A DNA stretch of 64,000 nucleotides from Streptomyces coeruleorubidus (GTDB taxonomy: Bacteria > Actinomycetota > Actinomycetes > Streptomycetales > Streptomycetaceae), in NCBI RefSeq assembly GCF_028885415.1, contig NZ_CP118527.1:992001-1056000 (forward strand), given 5' to 3'. The notes beneath the pieces were generated by a model. That model had not been told where the DNA came from, did no database searches, and saw only the letters and a program-made list of their open reading frames with translations. Positions 62,366 through 64,000 of the stretch are shown here, piece by piece. Position 1 is the stretch's first letter, and each line of letters opens with the position of its first letter. The position numbers and the translations under genes are program-made.

Positions 62366-64000
62366 ATGAGACCCCGCACAGCCCCCACCCCGCGCGTGGC
62401 CACCGTGGCCGTCGCCCTCCTCGGCCTCCTGTTCTCCTTCCTCTCCCTCGGCACACCGGCGCACGCCGCCCCCACCGGCTTCCGTATCGACAACGGCCGG
62501 CTGCTGGAGGCGTCCGGGAACGACTTCGTGATGCGCGGCGTCAACCACGCCCACACCTGGTTCCCGGACCGGATCAGCTCCCTCGCGCACATCAAGGCCA
62601 AGGGCGCCAACACCGTCCGCGTGGTCCTCTCCAGCGGTGACCGCTGGACCCGCAACGACACCGCCGACGTGGCGAACGTGGTCTCCCAGTGCAAGCAGAA
62701 CCGGCTGATCTGTGTGCTGGAGGTGCACGACACCACCGGGTACGGCGAACAGAGCGGAGCCGTCACGCTCGCCCGCGCCGCCGACTACTGGATCAGCGTG
62801 CAGAGCGCGCTGACCGGTCAGGAGGACTACGTCATCGTCAACATCGGCAACGAGCCGCACGGCAACACCGGCTACACGGCATGGACGGCCGACACCAAGG
62901 CGGCGATCCAGAAGCTCCGCACCGCCGGGTTCGACCACACGATCATGGTCGACGCGCCCAACTGGGGCCAGGACTGGGCGTTCACCATGCGGGACAACGC
63001 CGCCTCGGTCTTCGCCGCCGACCCGGACGCCAACACGATCTTCTCGATCCACATGTACGGCGTCTTCGACACCGCCGCCGAGATCACCGACTATCTGAAC
63101 CGCTTCGTCACGGCGAAACTCCCCATCGTCGTCGGCGAGTTCGGCCACGACCACTCGGACGGCAACCCCGACGAGGACACCATCCTGGCCGTCGCCCAGC
63201 AACTCCGCCTGGGCTACCTCGGCTGGTCCTGGAGCGGCAACGGCGGCGGCGTCGAGTACCTGGACATGGTCACGAACTTCGACCCGAACCAGCTCACCAG
63301 CTGGGGCCGGCGGCTCTTCAACGGCGCGAACGGCATCGCCGCCACCGCCGAGGAGGCCGCGATCTACTCCTCCGGCAGCGGCGACACCACTCCCCCGACG
63401 GCCCCCGGCACCCCGAGCGCCTCCGGGGTGACCTCCTCGTCCGCCACCCTGACCTGGTCCGCCGCCAGCGACGCGACGGGCGTCACCGGCTACGACGTCG
63501 TCCGGGTCAGCGGCGGCAGCGAGACGGTCGCCACCACCACGGCCAGGACCTCCGCCACCCTCACCGGCCTGTCCCCCGCCACCTCCTACACCTTCGCCGT
63601 GTACGCCCGTGACGCCGCCGGCAACCGTTCGCCCCGCTCGGCCACGGTGACGTTCACGACCTCCTCCGGCGGCTCAACGGCGACCTGCGGCGTCGGCTAC
63701 CGGGTGACCAGCAGCTGGCCCGGCGGATTCCAGGGCGAGATCACCGTGCGCAACACCGGCACCTCGGCGATCAACGGCTGGACACTGCGCTGGACCTTCC
63801 CGGACAGCCAGCGCATCACCAACCTCTGGGGCGGCACGGCGACGCAGAGCGGCTCAGAGGTCAGCGTCGCGGCAGCCTCGTACACCGCGACGATCCCCCC
63901 GGCGGGTTCGGTCACCCTCGGCTTCACGGCCACCCGGGCGACGGCGAACCCCAACCCGACGACGTTCACGCTGAACGGCGCCGCCTGCTCGGTGAGCTGA
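62366..64000 (+). CDS. manA: Secreted GH5 beta-mannanase with FN3 and CBM2
   Basis: 544 residues, complete, stop at the last bases of the window. Signal peptide (VAVALLGLLFSFLSLG, cleavage near AHAA), GH5 subfamily 8-like catalytic domain with the acid/base in VNIGNEPHGN and the nucleophile in IVVGEFGHDHSDG, FN3 domain (about 345-430, TAPGTPSASGVTSSSATLTW), and C-terminal CBM2 (CGVGYRVTSSWPGGFQGEIT). By eye it aligns throughout with S. lividans ManA. It hydrolyses beta-1,4-mannan. GGAG precedes the ATG; no CebR box in its own 133-base leader, so it may be co-transcribed from the esterase promoter. Confidence 0.95.
   Translation: MRPRTAPTPRVATVAVALLGLLFSFLSLGTPAHAAPTGFRIDNGRLLEASGNDFVMRGVNHAHTWFPDRISSLAHIKAKGANTVRVVLSSGDRWTRNDTADVANVVSQCKQNRLICVLEVHDTTGYGEQSGAVTLARAADYWISVQSALTGQEDYVIVNIGNEPHGNTGYTAWTADTKAAIQKLRTAGFDHTIMVDAPNWGQDWAFTMRDNAASVFAADPDANTIFSIHMYGVFDTAAEITDYLNRFVTAKLPIVVGEFGHDHSDGNPDEDTILAVAQQLRLGYLGWSWSGNGGGVEYLDMVTNFDPNQLTSWGRRLFNGANGIAATAEEAAIYSSGSGDTTPPTAPGTPSASGVTSSSATLTWSAASDATGVTGYDVVRVSGGSETVATTTARTSATLTGLSPATSYTFAVYARDAAGNRSPRSATVTFTTSSGGSTATCGVGYRVTSSWPGGFQGEITVRNTGTSAINGWTLRWTFPDSQRITNLWGGTATQSGSEVSVAAASYTATIPPAGSVTLGFTATRATANPNPTTFTLNGAACSVS

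Noticed and set aside
1..64000. Prophage, integrative element or biosynthetic gene cluster
   Set aside because: No integrase, transposase, phage structural gene, polyketide synthase or NRPS is visible; the SRPBCC and SnoaL-like proteins stand alone.
1..64000. tRNA or rRNA genes
   Set aside because: No convincing cloverleaf with a T-loop GTTCRA motif or rRNA core sequence was found on either strand by eye.

Overview
The window is a high-GC actinobacterial chromosome segment and reads as Streptomyces. Codons are strongly GC3-biased, TTA codons are almost absent, several starts are leaderless, and the regulators are typical of the genus: a GHKL ATP-binding protein, and CsoR, CebR-type and LacI-type operators. 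I count about 59 genes or remnants, no rRNA, no tRNA, no CRISPR array, and no integrase or transposase. All functional calls come from reading the sequence; no database search was run.

Layout. 1-10.9 kb holds mixed core and accessory genes: a MOSC protein end, a membrane protein, a beta-helix/AAA+ fusion, a membrane-anchored lipase-like protein, a DeoR regulator, a SRPBCC protein, a cysteine desulfhydrase-like PLP enzyme, and a GHKL ATP-binding protein behind a candidate BldD box. 11.0-18.4 kb is rich in regulators: a self-operated leaderless tetR, a gutted DUF4865 gene coupled to a phosphotriesterase-like gene, LysR/SnoaL, PPOX and beta-hydroxyacid dehydrogenase genes, and a divergent ilvY-ilvC pair in which IlvC is plant-like. 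18.4-24.2 kb holds ROK, alkB, an RlmG-like methyltransferase, and an aldolase-SIS-DeoR amino-sugar cluster. 24.2-30 kb holds a GH15 trehalase/glucoamylase-like gene and a copper locus with two perfect CsoR operators, an intact copZ and a mostly deleted copA, then a methyltransferase and a PAP2 gene.

30-33 kb carries polX coupled to a two-domain universal stress protein gene that has paired, mutually compensating frameshifts. 33.1-39.8 kb is a seven-gene carbohydrate operon (Gfo/Idh oxidoreductase, PmoA-like, cupin, ABC binding protein, two permeases, small membrane protein) behind tandem LacI-type half-palindromes. 40.1-44.9 kb has a secreted S33 peptidase whose second codon is TTA, then tctCBA closed by a perfect 20-bp hairpin. 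44.9-51.5 kb is a second carbohydrate operon (Lpl-type permeases, large Tat lipoprotein, LacI, DUF2264) with a TTA codon near its first start. 51.6-55.1 kb is an iron-uptake pair, an EfeU-EfeO fusion and EfeB, with an IdeR/DmdR-type iron box upstream.

55.2-60.8 kb has a GNAT acetyltransferase, a 1469-residue NACHT/STAND-type NTPase, and a divergent small protein; this is the best candidate for an undescribed defence or signalling module. 61.1-64 kb is a plant-cell-wall-degrading pair: a GDSL esterase with CBM2 behind a perfect CebR box, and a GH5 mannanase with FN3 and CBM2 that ends exactly at the window edge.

Taken together the window describes a soil saprophyte that takes up and breaks down plant polysaccharides, manages copper and iron, and places some secreted or uptake functions under bldA (TTA) control. 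A second theme is gene decay: DUF4865, copA and the universal stress gene all carry internal deletions or frameshifts within 20 kb.
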